Below are positions 17,611-27,586 of a DNA stretch of 64,000 bases, piece by piece. This stretch comes from CAWEWH01 sp963812775 (lineage in GTDB: Bacteria > Pseudomonadota > Alphaproteobacteria > Rhizobiales > Beijerinckiaceae). Position 1 is the stretch's first letter; every line of letters begins with the position of its first letter. The notes beneath the pieces were generated by a model that saw nothing but the letters and a program-made list of their open reading frames with translations, searched no databases and was not told the DNA's origin. The translations under genes and the position numbers were made by a program. Location: the NCBI GenBank assembly GCA_963812775.1, contig CAWEWH010000007.1:992001-1056000 (forward strand), written 5' to 3'.

Positions 17611-19095
17611 ATGCGCGTGCTATCGGCTTTTCTGTTGCTGCTTTGGACAACGGCCAGCGCGACCGCACAGGCGGACGCGGGCAAGCGCATCGCGCTGGTT
17701 GTCGGGCAGTCCGCGTACACGTCAGTCGTGGCGCTGCCGAATCCGGCCCGCGACGCGGCCGCCGTCAGCGACGCCCTCGAGAAGTCGGGCTTCAAGGTGC
17801 AACGGGCGACCGATCGCTCGCTCGCCACGCTGAAGGCCGACATCGACGCCTTTGTGAAGGCCGTGCAGCAGGCGGGGCCCGGGGCCACCGCCCTCTTCTT
17901 CTATGGCGGCCACGGTCTGCAGCGTGACGGCGTCAACTATCTGCTGCCCGTCGAGGCCAAGATTGGCAAAGGCGAGGAACTGCCAGGTCAGGCAATTCCA
18001 CTGTCCGACATTTTGAGACGCCTCGACGCGACGGGCGCCGCCACCAAGATCGTTATTCTCGACGCCTGCCGCGACAATCCGTGGGTGCAAACGGCGCCTG
18101 AGCTTGCACGCGGTCTCGCCATGGTGCTGACCGCCGACAACGCGGCGCCACCGCCGAAGGGCGAGTCCGGCCTCGCCCGCATCGAGGCGCGAAGCGGCAC
18201 CTTCGTGGCCTTCTCCACCTCGCCGGGCGCCACGGCCTCGGATGGCAGCAGTGAAAACAGCCCCTACGCGGCAGCGTTGCTGAAGCTGATCCCGGAGCCT
18301 GGACTCGCCATCGAGCAGGTGTTCAAGCGGGTGCGCATGTCGGTGCACGACGCGACGAGTGGCGTCCAGACGCCTTGGGAGACTTCGTCATTGACCACCA
18401 ACTTCGTTTTTATTCCAGGCACCCCGCTCGCGGATTCGGGCGCGGACGCGAAGATCTTCGCGAAAGAGCGGCCGACGCGATCCACCTTCGTCGCCCTCGG
18501 TGCTGACGATGCCTATCAACTCGCCGTCGTCTGGGACACGCCGGACATCTATCGCATCTTCGTTGATGTTTACGGCAGCGATACGCGAGCACTTGCGGTG
18601 CATCGCAGCCTTTCGCTGCGCCAGCAGGAGATGAGCTGGGCGGAGGCGGTGCGCGAGAATTCCTTCGAAGGCTATGCCGCCTTCCTGAGGCTCTATCCTG
18701 ACTCGCCGCACACCCTCGAGGCCCAACGCCTGCAGGTCAGCGCGCCGCGCCGCAACCTGACCACGGCGTCGCTGTGCCTGCCCGGCCAGAACAACTCGCC
18801 GGTGGTCCCTCTCGGCAAGCAACGGCGGGCCGAGCCGCCGGCCAAGAAGGTGAAGCCGCCGACCAAGCTCGCCGCAAAGCCACGGCGTGTGCGTGAGCCC
18901 GTCGAGGAGGTCGAGGAAGCGCCACCCCCGCGGCGCCGGCGGCCGCCCACGGAGGAGGTCGTCGAGCGTCAGCCTTCCGGTCCTTCGGCCGAGGAGGTCA
19001 TCGGCACCGGCATCGCGATCGGCATCGGCATCGGCGGCATGCGCGGTGGCGGCGGCGGACGACGCGTGCCCAGTTCACCGTCACAACATCATTAG
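17611..19095 (+). CDS. Secreted caspase-family (C14) peptidase-like protein
   Basis: 494 aa. Signal peptide MRVLSAFLLLLWTTASATAQ, then a caspase p20-like domain (about 25-265) with the His/Cys dyad intact: His101 in FFYGGHGLQ and Cys153 in ILDACRDNP. Such bacterial orthocaspases cleave after Arg/Lys in characterised cases. The middle region (about 290-390) ends in an acidic repeat-like helix; the C-terminal 100 residues are low-complexity, Lys/Arg/Pro-rich (KPRRVREPVEEVEEAPPP) and then a Gly-rich stretch GTGIAIGIGIGG. Start at 17611 follows GGGGAGG. It is monocistronic with its own terminator; no partner gene that would identify a death or defence system is adjacent. Substrate and role unknown. 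Confidence 0.85.
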   Translation: MRVLSAFLLLLWTTASATAQADAGKRIALVVGQSAYTSVVALPNPARDAAAVSDALEKSGFKVQRATDRSLATLKADIDAFVKAVQQAGPGATALFFYGGHGLQRDGVNYLLPVEAKIGKGEELPGQAIPLSDILRRLDATGAATKIVILDACRDNPWVQTAPELARGLAMVLTADNAAPPPKGESGLARIEARSGTFVAFSTSPGATASDGSSENSPYAAALLKLIPEPGLAIEQVFKRVRMSVHDATSGVQTPWETSSLTTNFVFIPGTPLADSGADAKIFAKERPTRSTFVALGADDAYQLAVVWDTPDIYRIFVDVYGSDTRALAVHRSLSLRQQEMSWAEAVRENSFEGYAAFLRLYPDSPHTLEAQRLQVSAPRRNLTTASLCLPGQNNSPVVPLGKQRRAEPPAKKVKPPTKLAAKPRRVREPVEEVEEAPPPRRRRPPTEEVVERQPSGPSAEEVIGTGIAIGIGIGGMRGGGGGRRVPSSPSQHH

Positions 19096-19117
19096 TGACC
19101 GGGGCTCGCGAGGGGGA

Positions 19118-19150
19118 CGCCCTGACCGGTTGAGGTCAGGGCGCGTTTCC
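19118..19150 (+). terminator. Rho-independent terminator after the caspase-like gene
   Basis: Perfect 10-bp stem CGCCCTGACC/GGTCAGGGCG with loop GGTTGA, followed by CGTTTCC; the U-run is short, so termination may be partial. It begins 23 bp after the stop codon. Confidence 0.6.
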
Positions 19151-19173
19151 TCTGGTACGAAGGCATTTTTTGG

Positions 19174-19245
19174 CCGCGAGAGCGTGTGACGGCGTTTGCC
19201 GCCGTCTTGATACCGCGAGAGCGTTTGACGGCGTTTACCGCCGTC
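19174..19245 (+). repeat. Tandem 33-bp repeats with internal palindrome upstream of parE
   Basis: Copies at 19174-19206 and 19213-19245, separated by 6 nt and differing at two positions. Each begins CCGCGAGAGCGT and ends with an inverted repeat GACGGC ... GCCGTC. The second copy ends 17 bp before the parE ATG, placing the pair in the parE leader or promoter. They could be operators for a dimeric regulator or RNA hairpins controlling parE; function is unknown. Confidence 0.7.
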
Positions 19246-19262
19246 GTGGCATATTGCGACCC

Positions 19263-21352
19263 ATGCGAATCAAACCTCGGGCCGGCCGGAAAAGCCCCGA
19301 TACCGGCGATCTGTTCAATACGCCCGCCACGCGGCACGCGCCGACGCGCGGCAAGGCTGGCGGTAAGGGTGCCGCCAAGGCGGTAGCCCGCCACGCGCCA
19401 CGCGCCAACAGCCGCAGCGGCGTTGGCGAGAGCGGCTACACGGCCGCCCACATCGAGGTGCTCGAGGGTCTGGAGCCGGTGCGCCGCCGTCCTGGCATGT
19501 ATATCGGCGGCACCGACGAGAAGGCGCTCCATCATCTGTTCGCCGAAGTGATCGACAATGCCATGGACGAGGCGGTGGCCGGGCACGCCAGCTTCATCGA
19601 GGTAGAGTTCGAGGATACCGGTTACCTGAGGGTCACCGACAACGGTCGCGGCATTCCAGTCGAGCCGCATCCGAAATTCCCGCGCAAGTCGGCGCTCGAA
19701 GTGATCATGACGACCCTGCACGCCGGCGGCAAGTTCGACAGCAAGGTGTACGAGACGTCCGGTGGCCTGCACGGCGTCGGTGTTTCCGTCGTCAACGCGC
19801 TCTCCGAGAAGCTCGAAATCGAGGTCGCGCGCGATCAGAGGCTTTATCGTCAGACCTATTCGCGCGGACACGCCCAGGGCCCGGTCAAGGAAGTGGGCAA
19901 GGCCCCCAATCGGCGCGGCACCACCGTGCGCTTCAAGCCTGACCCAAAAATCTTCGGCGACAAGCTGCACTTCAATCCGCGCCGCGTCTTCAAGATGGCC
20001 CGCTCCAAGGCTTACTTGTTCGGCGGCGTCGAGATTCGTTGGCACTGTGCCCCTTCTGTCGCCGAATCCGCCGAAGGTGTGCCGGCCGAGGCCCGTTTCC
20101 GCTTTCCGGGCGGTCTCAAGGATTATCTCGCCAAGGAGATTGACGGCGCGGTTCTGGTGTCCGAGCAGATCTTTGCCGGCAAGCTCGACAAGCCGGGCGG
20201 CCATGGGTCGCTGGAATGGGCCATCGCCTGGCTGGCAAACGCCGACGGCTTCATCTCTTCCTACTGCAACACCATCCCGACGCAGGAAGGCGGCACACAC
20301 GAAGCGGGTCTGCGCGTGGCGCTGCTGCGCGGCCTGCGCGACCATGCCGATCGCATTGGGCAAAGCAAACGTGCCGCACAGGTGACGGCCGACGACATCA
20401 TGACGTCGTGTGGCGCCATGCTGTCCGTCTTCATACGTGAGCCGGAGTTCCAGGGTCAGACCAAAGACAGGCTGGCGACTGCGGAGGCAACGCGCATCGT
20501 CGAGGGCGCCGTACGCGACGCCTTCGATCACTGGCTTGCGGCAGCGCCGCAACAAGCCACCAAGCTGCTCGACTGGACCATCGAGCGTGCCGAGGAACGC
20601 ATAAGGCGCCGAGCCGAGAAGGACGTGGCGCGCAAGAGCGCCACGCGCAAGCTGCGCCTGCCCGGCAAGCTCGCCGATTGCAGCAATGCCGGTGCGGCTG
20701 GCTCAGAGCTGTTCATCGTCGAAGGCGACAGCGCCGGCGGCAGCGCCAAGCAGGCGCGCGACCGTCAGACGCAGGCCGTGCTGCCGTTACGGGAAAGATT
20801 CTCAATGTCGCGTCCGCCGGCAAGGACAAGCTGGCGCAGAACCAGCAGCTCGCCGATCTCGTCCAGGCGCTGGGCGCCGGTACTGGCGGCCAATATCGCG
20901 ACAACGACCTGCGCTACGAGAAGGTCATCATAATGACCGATGCGGACGTGGACGGCGCCCACATCGCGTCGCTGCTCATCACCTTCTTCTACCGGCAGAT
21001 GAGGGACCTCATCCACCAGGGTCACCTGTTCCTGGCCGTGCCACCGCTCTACAAACTGAGCCAGGGCGGCAAGGTGGTGTATGCCCGCGACGATGCGGAC
21101 CGCGCGCGGCTCATGGAGAAGGACTTCAAGGGCAAGGGGAAGGTCGAGGTGAGCCGCTTCAAGGGGCTTGGGGAGATGCTGGCCGGCCAGCTGAAGGAGA
21201 CCACGATGGACCCGAAGAAGCGCACCCTTTTGCAGGTGCGGGTCATCGAGGATGCGGATGATGCGGTCGAGCGTCTCATGGGCAACAAGCCGGAAGCGCG
21301 CTTCGCCTTCATTCAGGAGCGGGCCGCCTTCGCCAAGGAGCTCGATATCTGA
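19263..21352 (+). CDS. parE: DNA topoisomerase IV subunit B, frame broken once
   Basis: ATPase subunit that with ParC decatenates sister chromosomes. GHKL ATPase motifs are visible (EVIDNAMDEA, VTDNGRGIPV, and GGLHGVGVSVVNALS), followed by the transducer and the TOPRIM domain (VEGDSAGGSAKQ, then MTDADVDGAHI). The frame shifts at 20791-20793: GGG should be GGGG, a one-base loss, restoring QAVLPLRGKILN, the ParE-type TOPRIM sequence. Corrected length is 696 aa, usual for alphaproteobacterial ParE and shorter than GyrB (about 810). Start MRIKPRAGRKS is 17 bp past tandem palindromes. The N-terminal 55 residues are basic and disordered-looking. It is an essential gene, so the break is most likely a sequencing error. 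Confidence 0.92.
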
Positions 21353-21384
21353 GATAAACCTGTCCGACCCGTGAGGCGGACAGC

Positions 21385-22368
21385 ATGGACGGCAAGGACC
21401 CCAACAAGGCGGTCGAGACAACGCCGCGTCCGCGCGACGCGCACCGTCGCGAATACGAGCGTCGCGTCAACCGCGTCCTCGACCACATCCGCACCCATCT
21501 CGGTGCGGAGCTGACGTTGGAGCGACTGGCTTCTGTCGCCGCTTTCTCGCCGTTCCACTTCCACCGCGTGTTCATCGCCGTCACTGGCGAGACCTTGAAC
21601 GATTTCGTGCGGCGTGTGCGGGTGGAGCGCGCCGCGAGCGCGCTGACCATCCGGCGCGACCTGCCCGTCACCGAGGTGGCGCTCAGCTTCGGCTTCTCCT
21701 CGGCTGCCACCTTCGCGCGCGCCTTCAAGGCGCATTTCGGCATGAGCGCCAGCCAGTGGCGCGCCGGCGGCTTCGAGCGCTGGTCGGCGGCCGTCACGCA
21801 GAATCGCAATCCCGGCAAAGCCGATGGCAAGCGCGGCAAAGCAAGCGGCGGCGCAGCGTGGCAGGATCGATCCCGACAACAGGAGATCGCCGCCATGCAG
21901 ATTACGGTCAGGGAGCTGCCCACCGTCCGCGTCGCCTATCTGCGCAATGTCGGGCCGTACGGCGCGCACGGCATTCCCGGGCTGTGGGTGCGCCTGCACC
22001 AATGGATGGCGCCGCGGGGATTGGAGCGCGACGACACGATCACGCTCGGCGTGGCGCACGACGATCCGCGCGTCGTGGCGCCGGCGAAGTGCCGCTACGA
22101 CGCTTGCGTCGTCGTGCCCGACGATTTCCGCGACGATACGATCGACTTCAAACATATCGAGGGCGGCCGGCACGCCACCACGCCGTTCGTCGGCACAGCC
22201 GAAGAAATCAATGCGGCGTGGGACCGCTTCTACCGCGAATGGCTGCCGACGAGCGGCTTCGAACCCGCCGACCGGCTCTGCTTCGAGCTGCACCACGGCG
22301 ATGCGCGCGTGCCGGGTGAGCCGGAGCGCTTTCGCTGCGAGCTCTGTCTGCCGATCCGCCCGCTTTAG
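21385..22368 (+). CDS. AraC family regulator with GyrI-like effector domain
   Basis: 327 aa. The N-terminal double helix-turn-helix of AraC type (about 22-125) includes LERLASVAAFSPFHFHRVF and PVTEVALSFGFSSAATFARAFK; a basic linker (about 130-165) leads to a GyrI-like small-molecule-binding domain (about 172-327) with RVAYLRNVGPYG and AWDRFYREWLP. Such proteins sense hydrophobic cations or drugs, and stand-alone GyrI/SbmC inhibits gyrase. It lies 32 bp behind parE; a small hairpin TGTCCG/CGGACA (21361-21382) encloses the GAGG ribosome-binding site. Link with topoisomerase function is suggestive only. Confidence 0.9.
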   Translation: MDGKDPNKAVETTPRPRDAHRREYERRVNRVLDHIRTHLGAELTLERLASVAAFSPFHFHRVFIAVTGETLNDFVRRVRVERAASALTIRRDLPVTEVALSFGFSSAATFARAFKAHFGMSASQWRAGGFERWSAAVTQNRNPGKADGKRGKASGGAAWQDRSRQQEIAAMQITVRELPTVRVAYLRNVGPYGAHGIPGLWVRLHQWMAPRGLERDDTITLGVAHDDPRVVAPAKCRYDACVVVPDDFRDDTIDFKHIEGGRHATTPFVGTAEEINAAWDRFYREWLPTSGFEPADRLCFELHHGDARVPGEPERFRCELCLPIRPL

Positions 22369-22403
22369 CGGCACTCGAAATCTTGAACGCAGGGGACATG
22401 ACA

Positions 22404-23960
22404 ATGTCGCGACTGAACAGACGTGAGTTGATCGCCGGCGGCGTCACCGCCATCGCCATGACGCGCACGCAACTCGCCGTGGCACAGCAGGCCACCGCCA
22501 AGGAGGCCGGCATGGAATTCAAGACCGCACGCGAACAAGCCGCAGCCCTCGCCAACCGCAAGATCTCGGCCGTCGAGCTCCTCGAGCAATCGATCGCCCG
22601 CATCGAGAAATTCGACGGCAAGCTCAACGCCGTCGTGGTGCGCGACTTCGAGCGGGCGCGGGCGGCGGCGCGGGAGGCCGACGCGGCGCTGGCGCGCGGC
22701 GAACGGCGGCCGCTGCTGGGTGTGCCGATGACCGTGAAGGAGTCGTTCAATGTCGCGGGATTGCCGACCACTTGGGGCATACCGGCGGGCAAGGATTTCC
22801 GCGCATCCGCCGACGCGCTGGCGGTGGAGCGCCTCAAGGCCGCCGGCCCCATTGTATTGGGCAAGACCAACGTGCCATTCGTGCTCGGCGACTTCCAGAG
22901 CTACAACGACATCTACGGCACCACCAACAACCCATGGGACTTGACGCGCACGCCGGGCGGATCGTCTGGCGGTGCGGCAGCGTCGCTCGCGGCCGGCTTT
23001 GTTTCGCTCGAGATCGGCTCCGACATCGGTGGGTCGCTCCGCAACCCCGCGCATTTCTGTGGCATCTTCGCTCACAAGCCGAGCTTCGGATTGCTCCCGG
23101 CTCGTGGGCACGCGCCGCCGGGGGCCCAACCCGTCCCCTATGAAGTGGACCTCGCGGTCATCGGCCCCATGGCACGAAGCGTGGGCGATCTTGCTCTTGC
23201 GCTCGATGTGCTCGCGGGCCCCGATGAGCCGCAGGCCATAGCCTATCGACTCGCCTTGCCGGCCGCTCGCCAGAAAGACCTCAAGAGCTTTCGCGTTCTC
23301 GTCATCGACGAACATCCGCTTCTGCCGATTTCCCGCGACGTGCATACGGCGCTCGATCGCTTCGTTGAGAACGTCGGAAAGACCGGCGCCAAGGTTTCGC
23401 GCACGAGCCCTCTCGTTCCCGATCTCGCCTTGCAGGGTCGAATCTATACCAGGCTCCTGCTGTCGGTGTTCGGCACCGACTTGCCTGAAAGCGTCTACGC
23501 GCGTTTCCAGGACGCCGCGAAGTCAGTCCCGGCGACGGATACGAGTCTGCCGTCGGAGCGCGTCCGTGGCCTCGTCCTCAATCATCGCGATTGGATGAGG
23601 GCCGATCGTGCGCGCGCCAGCCTTGCTCAGCGATGGCGCGAACTCTTCCGCGAGTTTGACGTGGTGCTCTGTCCCATCATGCCGACCGCGGCCTTCCCCC
23701 ACGATCATTCCGACATGGCAACGCGGCGGCTTTCGATTGACGACAAGAGCGTGCCTTATTCAGATCAGGCGATCTTGGCGGGCATCGCCACACTGACGGG
23801 CCTGCCGGCGACCGCCATGCCCATCGGGCTCTCGCGCGAAGGCCTTCCGATTGGCGTCCAGATCGTCGGCCCCTATCTTGAAGACCGCACGCCGCTCGCC
23901 TTCGCGGCGCTCGCGGAGGAGGCCTTCGGCGGCTTCAAGGCGCCACCCGGCTACCAGTGA
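22404..23960 (+). CDS. Tat-exported amidase signature family enzyme
   Basis: 518 aa. The N terminus carries a twin-arginine signal (NRRELIAGGVTAIAM), predicting periplasmic location. The amidase-signature Ser-cisSer-Lys triad is present: Lys in PMTVKESFN, cis-Ser in TPGGSSGGAAASLAAG and nucleophile Ser in GSDIGGSLRNPA. It hydrolyses a carboxamide; the substrate is not predictable, and the absence of gatB/gatC nearby and the signal peptide exclude GatA. Start ATG 22404 is preferred over 22398 because AGGGG lies 8 nt upstream. It is 35 bp after the AraC-GyrI regulator in the same direction and may be cotranscribed. Confidence 0.9.
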   Translation: MSRLNRRELIAGGVTAIAMTRTQLAVAQQATAKEAGMEFKTAREQAAALANRKISAVELLEQSIARIEKFDGKLNAVVVRDFERARAAAREADAALARGERRPLLGVPMTVKESFNVAGLPTTWGIPAGKDFRASADALAVERLKAAGPIVLGKTNVPFVLGDFQSYNDIYGTTNNPWDLTRTPGGSSGGAAASLAAGFVSLEIGSDIGGSLRNPAHFCGIFAHKPSFGLLPARGHAPPGAQPVPYEVDLAVIGPMARSVGDLALALDVLAGPDEPQAIAYRLALPAARQKDLKSFRVLVIDEHPLLPISRDVHTALDRFVENVGKTGAKVSRTSPLVPDLALQGRIYTRLLLSVFGTDLPESVYARFQDAAKSVPATDTSLPSERVRGLVLNHRDWMRADRARASLAQRWRELFREFDVVLCPIMPTAAFPHDHSDMATRRLSIDDKSVPYSDQAILAGIATLTGLPATAMPIGLSREGLPIGVQIVGPYLEDRTPLAFAALAEEAFGGFKAPPGYQ

Positions 23961-24015
23961 TTATAAAGCTTTAACTATGAGCGGGCATGCTCTGTCCCAT
24001 TGCCAGGGGAACGAC

Positions 24016-24273
24016 ATGCTTCAGCGCATCTTCGGCGACGGCAACGTTGCGATCGTGATGGCGAAGGTAGCTGCCGCCATCGCCTTTGTGTCGCTGCTCT
24101 CCGTCAACTGGTTGTCACACACGGTCGCCACCTACGAGGCCGACAGGGAGCGTCTCTCCAGGCTCGCGGGAAATGTGTCGCGCCAGAAGGCCGACCCGGC
24201 GACCACCGGTTCGCTGACCAGGCGCGTTGAGGCCCTTCAGCTTGATCCCTGCTCGGTGGCGCGCCGGAACTAG
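24016..24273 (+). CDS. Small single-pass membrane protein, unknown
   Basis: 85 aa. Short N terminus, one transmembrane helix (about 12-32, AIVMAKVAAAIAFVSLLSVNWL), then a polar tail with REKL-like charged residues and a lone Cys near the C terminus. AGGGG lies about 8 nt before the ATG. An alternative start at 23977 would add 13 residues. No family recognised. The 184 bp between it and the next gene hold no feature except a short TTGAC/GTCAA inverted repeat (24334-24349). Confidence 0.5.
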   Translation: MLQRIFGDGNVAIVMAKVAAAIAFVSLLSVNWLSHTVATYEADRERLSRLAGNVSRQKADPATTGSLTRRVEALQLDPCSVARRN

Positions 24274-24457
24274 TCCAAGTTCAGCCTGCGCCATGCCAGA
24301 ACCTGAAAGCATGGGCCACCTCCGACGCCTCCGTTGACTTTGGCGTCAATCGCGCTTAGGTGCGCCTCGACGCTGTGCCTTTACGGCTGCATGGCCTTGG
24401 TCGATGCAGCGCTCCTTGGCAGCTGAACAGCAGCCGGCAGACGTTCTCTAGGTTTTC

Positions 24458-25889
24458 ATGTCATTTTCCGACCTCGGGCTCAGTCCCAAAGTTCTCCAAT
24501 CTGTCGAATTGTCGGGCTATCGCGAGCCGACGCCCATTCAGACTCAAGCCATTCCGCACGTGCTGGCTCGCCGTGATGTGCTTGGCATCGCCCAGACCGG
24601 CACCGGCAAGACGGCCGCCTTCACGCTGCCAATGCTCACCTTGCTTGAGACGGGCCGCGCCCGGGCGCGCATGCCCCGAACTCTCATTCTCGAGCCAACC
24701 CGCGAGCTCGCCGCGCAGGTCGAGGAGAGCTTCGTCAAGTACGGCGTCAACCACAAGCTCAACGTGGCGTTGCTTATTGGGGGCGTCTCGTTCGGGGATC
24801 AAGATGTCAAGATCACCCGCGGCGTCGACGTGTTGATTGCCACCCCTGGTCGCCTGCTCGACCATTTCGAGCGCGGCAAGCTCCTGCTCACCGGGATCGA
24901 GATTCTCGTCATTGACGAGGCAGACCGGATGCTCGACATGGGTTTCATACCCGACATCGAGCGCATCTGCCGCCTCGTGCCGTTCACGCGCCAGACGCTG
25001 TTCTTTTCGGCGACCATGCCACCGGAAATCCAGCGTCTCGTCGACAACTTCCTGCACAATCCCGTCCAGGTGGAAGTGGCAAGGCCCGCGACTGCCGCGG
25101 CTTCGATCGTGCAGCGGCTCGTCGCCTCAGGCGGCAAGCCCGAGGAAAAACGCGCCACGCTCCGGCGGATCATCCGCGAAGCCAAAGACATCAAGAACGG
25201 CATCATTTTCTGCAATCGCAAGCGTGACCTTGCCATCGTGCATCGCTCTCTCGAGCGCCACGGATTTCAGCATCGCCGCCCTGCATGGCGACATGGATCA
25301 GCGGTCACGTATGCAGGCTCTGGACCGCTTCCGCACCAACGAGGTGCAATTGCTTATTGCCAGCGATGTGGCCGCCCGTGGCCTCGATATTCCTGACGTG
25401 AGCCACATCTTCAATTTTGACGTCCCGCATCACCCCGAGGACTACATTCATCGCATCGGCCGTACCGGTCGCGCCGGGCGCGCAGGTACCGCTTTGATGA
25501 TGGTCACGTCTGCCGACGATCGCGCGTTGGCTGCCATACAGAAGCTCACGGGCTTGACCATTGACTGGCTCGGACCGTCGGTCAGAGATGGCGGGGGTGC
25601 CTCGCCAACCGAGGATCAACCCCGGCGGCGTGGCCGCGAGCGCGATCGGCCTGCACGTGGGCATGGCCGGCCACGAGCGGATCGCTCCCCGAAGGCAGAG
25701 GCAGCGGAACCCCGCCCGCCGCGCCCGACTGAGAGGGCTGAAAGCCGTGCTCCGCTTGAACGTCGTCCGCCGCAGCGGCTCCCGGAGCGCACCGGCGACG
25801 AGGGTTCCGTCGGGCTTGGTAACCATGTTCCGGCCTTCCTGCTGCGGCCGACCCGCCTGCCCAAGCCGGAACCCGTCGAAGAACCCTAG
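24458..25889 (+). CDS. DEAD-box RNA helicase, frame broken once
   Basis: RhlE-like ATP-dependent RNA helicase. Motifs in order: Q motif (PTPIQTQAIP), AQTGTGKT, PTRELA, TPGRLLDH, DEAD (IDEADRMLDMGF), SAT, then in the second RecA domain ASDVAARGLDIP and HRIGRTGRAGRAG. The frame shifts at 25265-25267, where TTT should be TT, restoring RHGFSIAALHGDM. Corrected length is 476 aa. The C-terminal 110 residues are rich in Arg, Glu, Pro and Gly (RRRGRERDRPARGHGRP), an RNA-binding tail common in RhlE proteins. It probably acts in ribosome assembly or mRNA decay with RNase E. Start ATG 24458 fits the family N terminus (MSFSDLGL). Confidence 0.9.
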
Positions 25890-26070
25890 CGCGCCCGGTA
25901 TTCCCGACCGATATGGGTCGTCGGAAAGAAACATCCGCCAAATCAAAAAGTTAGAAGAGGGACGCGATCGAATCCGATCGCCTCCCGCGCGCAAAGAGCC
26001 ACGGTGGCGCTTCGGCTTAACGAAGGTTCAATAGACCCCGTGTAGGAGGGCGCTGTTGGGGTGACTTTCG

Positions 26071-27132
26071 ATGAGCTCGGTAGAACACTCAGAGCGCATC
26101 TTTCAGCTTGCAGAACGCGCATTCGCGGCGATGAAGACACATCGCTCTCCGGCGTATCCGCGCAGCTATGAGGTTTGGTTCTGCTACGTGTCCGGCCAGC
26201 ATACGGAACTCCGTGCGGCCGTCGACAAGGTTCTCGGCGAAAAGGGTGAGGTTGGTGGCGACGATATCGACGCCATCTATGACACCTACCTGTCGCCCAA
26301 CCGCTTTTCCGCTCACGCCGAGCGCACCAGTGCGGGCGTGCTGTCGGAAATCGATCATGTCATGCAGATGATGGATCTCGCGGTCGGCAACACAACTCGT
26401 TACGGCGAGTTGCTGGCCACGCTGTCCAACGACTTGTCGGCGAACGTCGATCGCAATCGCGTACGTCAAGTTGTGGAGGATCTGGTGCTGGCGACCCGCG
26501 ACGCGGCCGGCACCAATGCCACCCTCGAGGCAAGGCTCAAGGAATCAAAGCAGGAAATCGGAACCCTGCGCGAAACGCTGGAAAGCGTTCGCATCGAAGC
26601 TCTGACCGACCCGCTTACCGGCCTTGGCAACCGGCGCCACGCCGACGAATGCCTGGCCATCTCGGTCGACGACGCGCTGGTGGAACGGCGGCCGTTGTCG
26701 CTGATCCTGATCGACCTCGACTACTTCCATCTCTTCAACGACGCATGGGGCCACCTCACGGGCGATCAGGTGCTGCGCCTCGTGGCGCAGACCATCCGCC
26801 ACAAGACAAGGGCCAGTGCGACTCTGGCGCGCTTCGGCGGCGAGGAATTCCTCGTCATATTGCCGGATGCCGACCTCAAGTCCGCCCACAACACCGCCGA
26901 ACAGATTCGACAAGCGGTGCTGAACCGCGAATTGATCAAGCGCTCGACCGGCGAATTGCTCGGACGCATCACGCTCTCGCTCGGCGTGGCCGAGCTGCGT
27001 CGCGGCGATACGGCGGTGGCGTTGTTGGAGCGTACCGATCTTTGCCTGCGCACTGCCAAGCGGCTTGGCCGCAACCGAACCGTCGACGATTCCGAGGACG
27101 CAGTCCTCGAAAACCTTTCCGACGTAGCCTGA
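26071..27132 (+). CDS. Diguanylate cyclase (GGDEF domain protein)
   Basis: 353 aa, cytosolic, no membrane helix. The N-terminal 180 residues are helical with an uncharacterised sensory region and a coiled-coil linker (about 140-180); the GGDEF domain (about 185-345) has LTDPLTGLGNRR, substrate/metal Asp in LIDLDYFHLFND, and active-site GGEEF at about 256-260. The active site is canonical, so c-di-GMP synthesis is expected. An RxxD inhibitory site at the usual place upstream of GGEEF is not seen (RASA instead), so product feedback may be lost. It is convergent with sufA. The 181 bp upstream contain no gene. Confidence 0.9.
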   Translation: MSSVEHSERIFQLAERAFAAMKTHRSPAYPRSYEVWFCYVSGQHTELRAAVDKVLGEKGEVGGDDIDAIYDTYLSPNRFSAHAERTSAGVLSEIDHVMQMMDLAVGNTTRYGELLATLSNDLSANVDRNRVRQVVEDLVLATRDAAGTNATLEARLKESKQEIGTLRETLESVRIEALTDPLTGLGNRRHADECLAISVDDALVERRPLSLILIDLDYFHLFNDAWGHLTGDQVLRLVAQTIRHKTRASATLARFGGEEFLVILPDADLKSAHNTAEQIRQAVLNRELIKRSTGELLGRITLSLGVAELRRGDTAVALLERTDLCLRTAKRLGRNRTVDDSEDAVLENLSDVA

Positions 27133-27201
27133 AATTTCAAAGCTAATCTAGAATTCGCCAGCGAGCCTCGCGAGCCTTCCGGCGTGCGCGATCACCTGCC
27201 C

Positions 27202-27586
27202 TCATTGGGGTGAGGCAGCAGCCGGGCTGGCAGGCGTGATGGCGACCGACTTACCGCAGCCGCAGGCCGACGTTCTGGTTTGGATTGTTGAACACGAAGC
27301 CCGACGACAACCTGTCGACCCTGTAATCCATCTCGGTGCCCAGCAAGAACAGCACCGCCTTTGGGTCGACAAGCAGCTTCACGCCGCGATCCTCGACGAC
27401 CTCATCGCGTGGGTCGACGGCTTCGGCATACGCCAAAGTATATTCCATGCCAGCGCAGCCACCATTTTTCACGCCGACCCGCACCCCGGCGATGGGCTGC
27501 TCTGCCTTCGCCATGATGTCCTTGATCCGCGCCGCAGCGGCGTCGGTCAGTGACACGACCTTGAACTGGGGGCGGGGCAAACCCAT
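27202..27586 (-). CDS. sufA: A-type Fe-S carrier SufA, frame broken near the C terminus
   Basis: HesB-like Fe-S scaffold/carrier that receives clusters from SufBCD. The start MGLPRPQFKVV leads into the conserved domain with the first cluster Cys in GGCAGMEY. As read, the frame ends NNPNQNVGLRLR and loses the essential C-terminal CGC motif. Removing one A at 27273-27274 (minus strand CAGAACGTC to CAGACGTC) restores NNPNQTSACGCGKSVAI and a stop at 27202, giving 127 aa. The break is therefore almost certainly an indel error. It is the last gene of the suf operon, 217 bp after the VOC gene; that gap contains no gene, so a second promoter is possible. Confidence 0.88.

Noticed and set aside
17611..19095. 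Defence island based on the caspase-like gene
   Set aside because: No partner such as a gasdermin, TIR, nucleotide cyclase or sensor gene is adjacent, the protein is secreted, and the neighbours are core genes.
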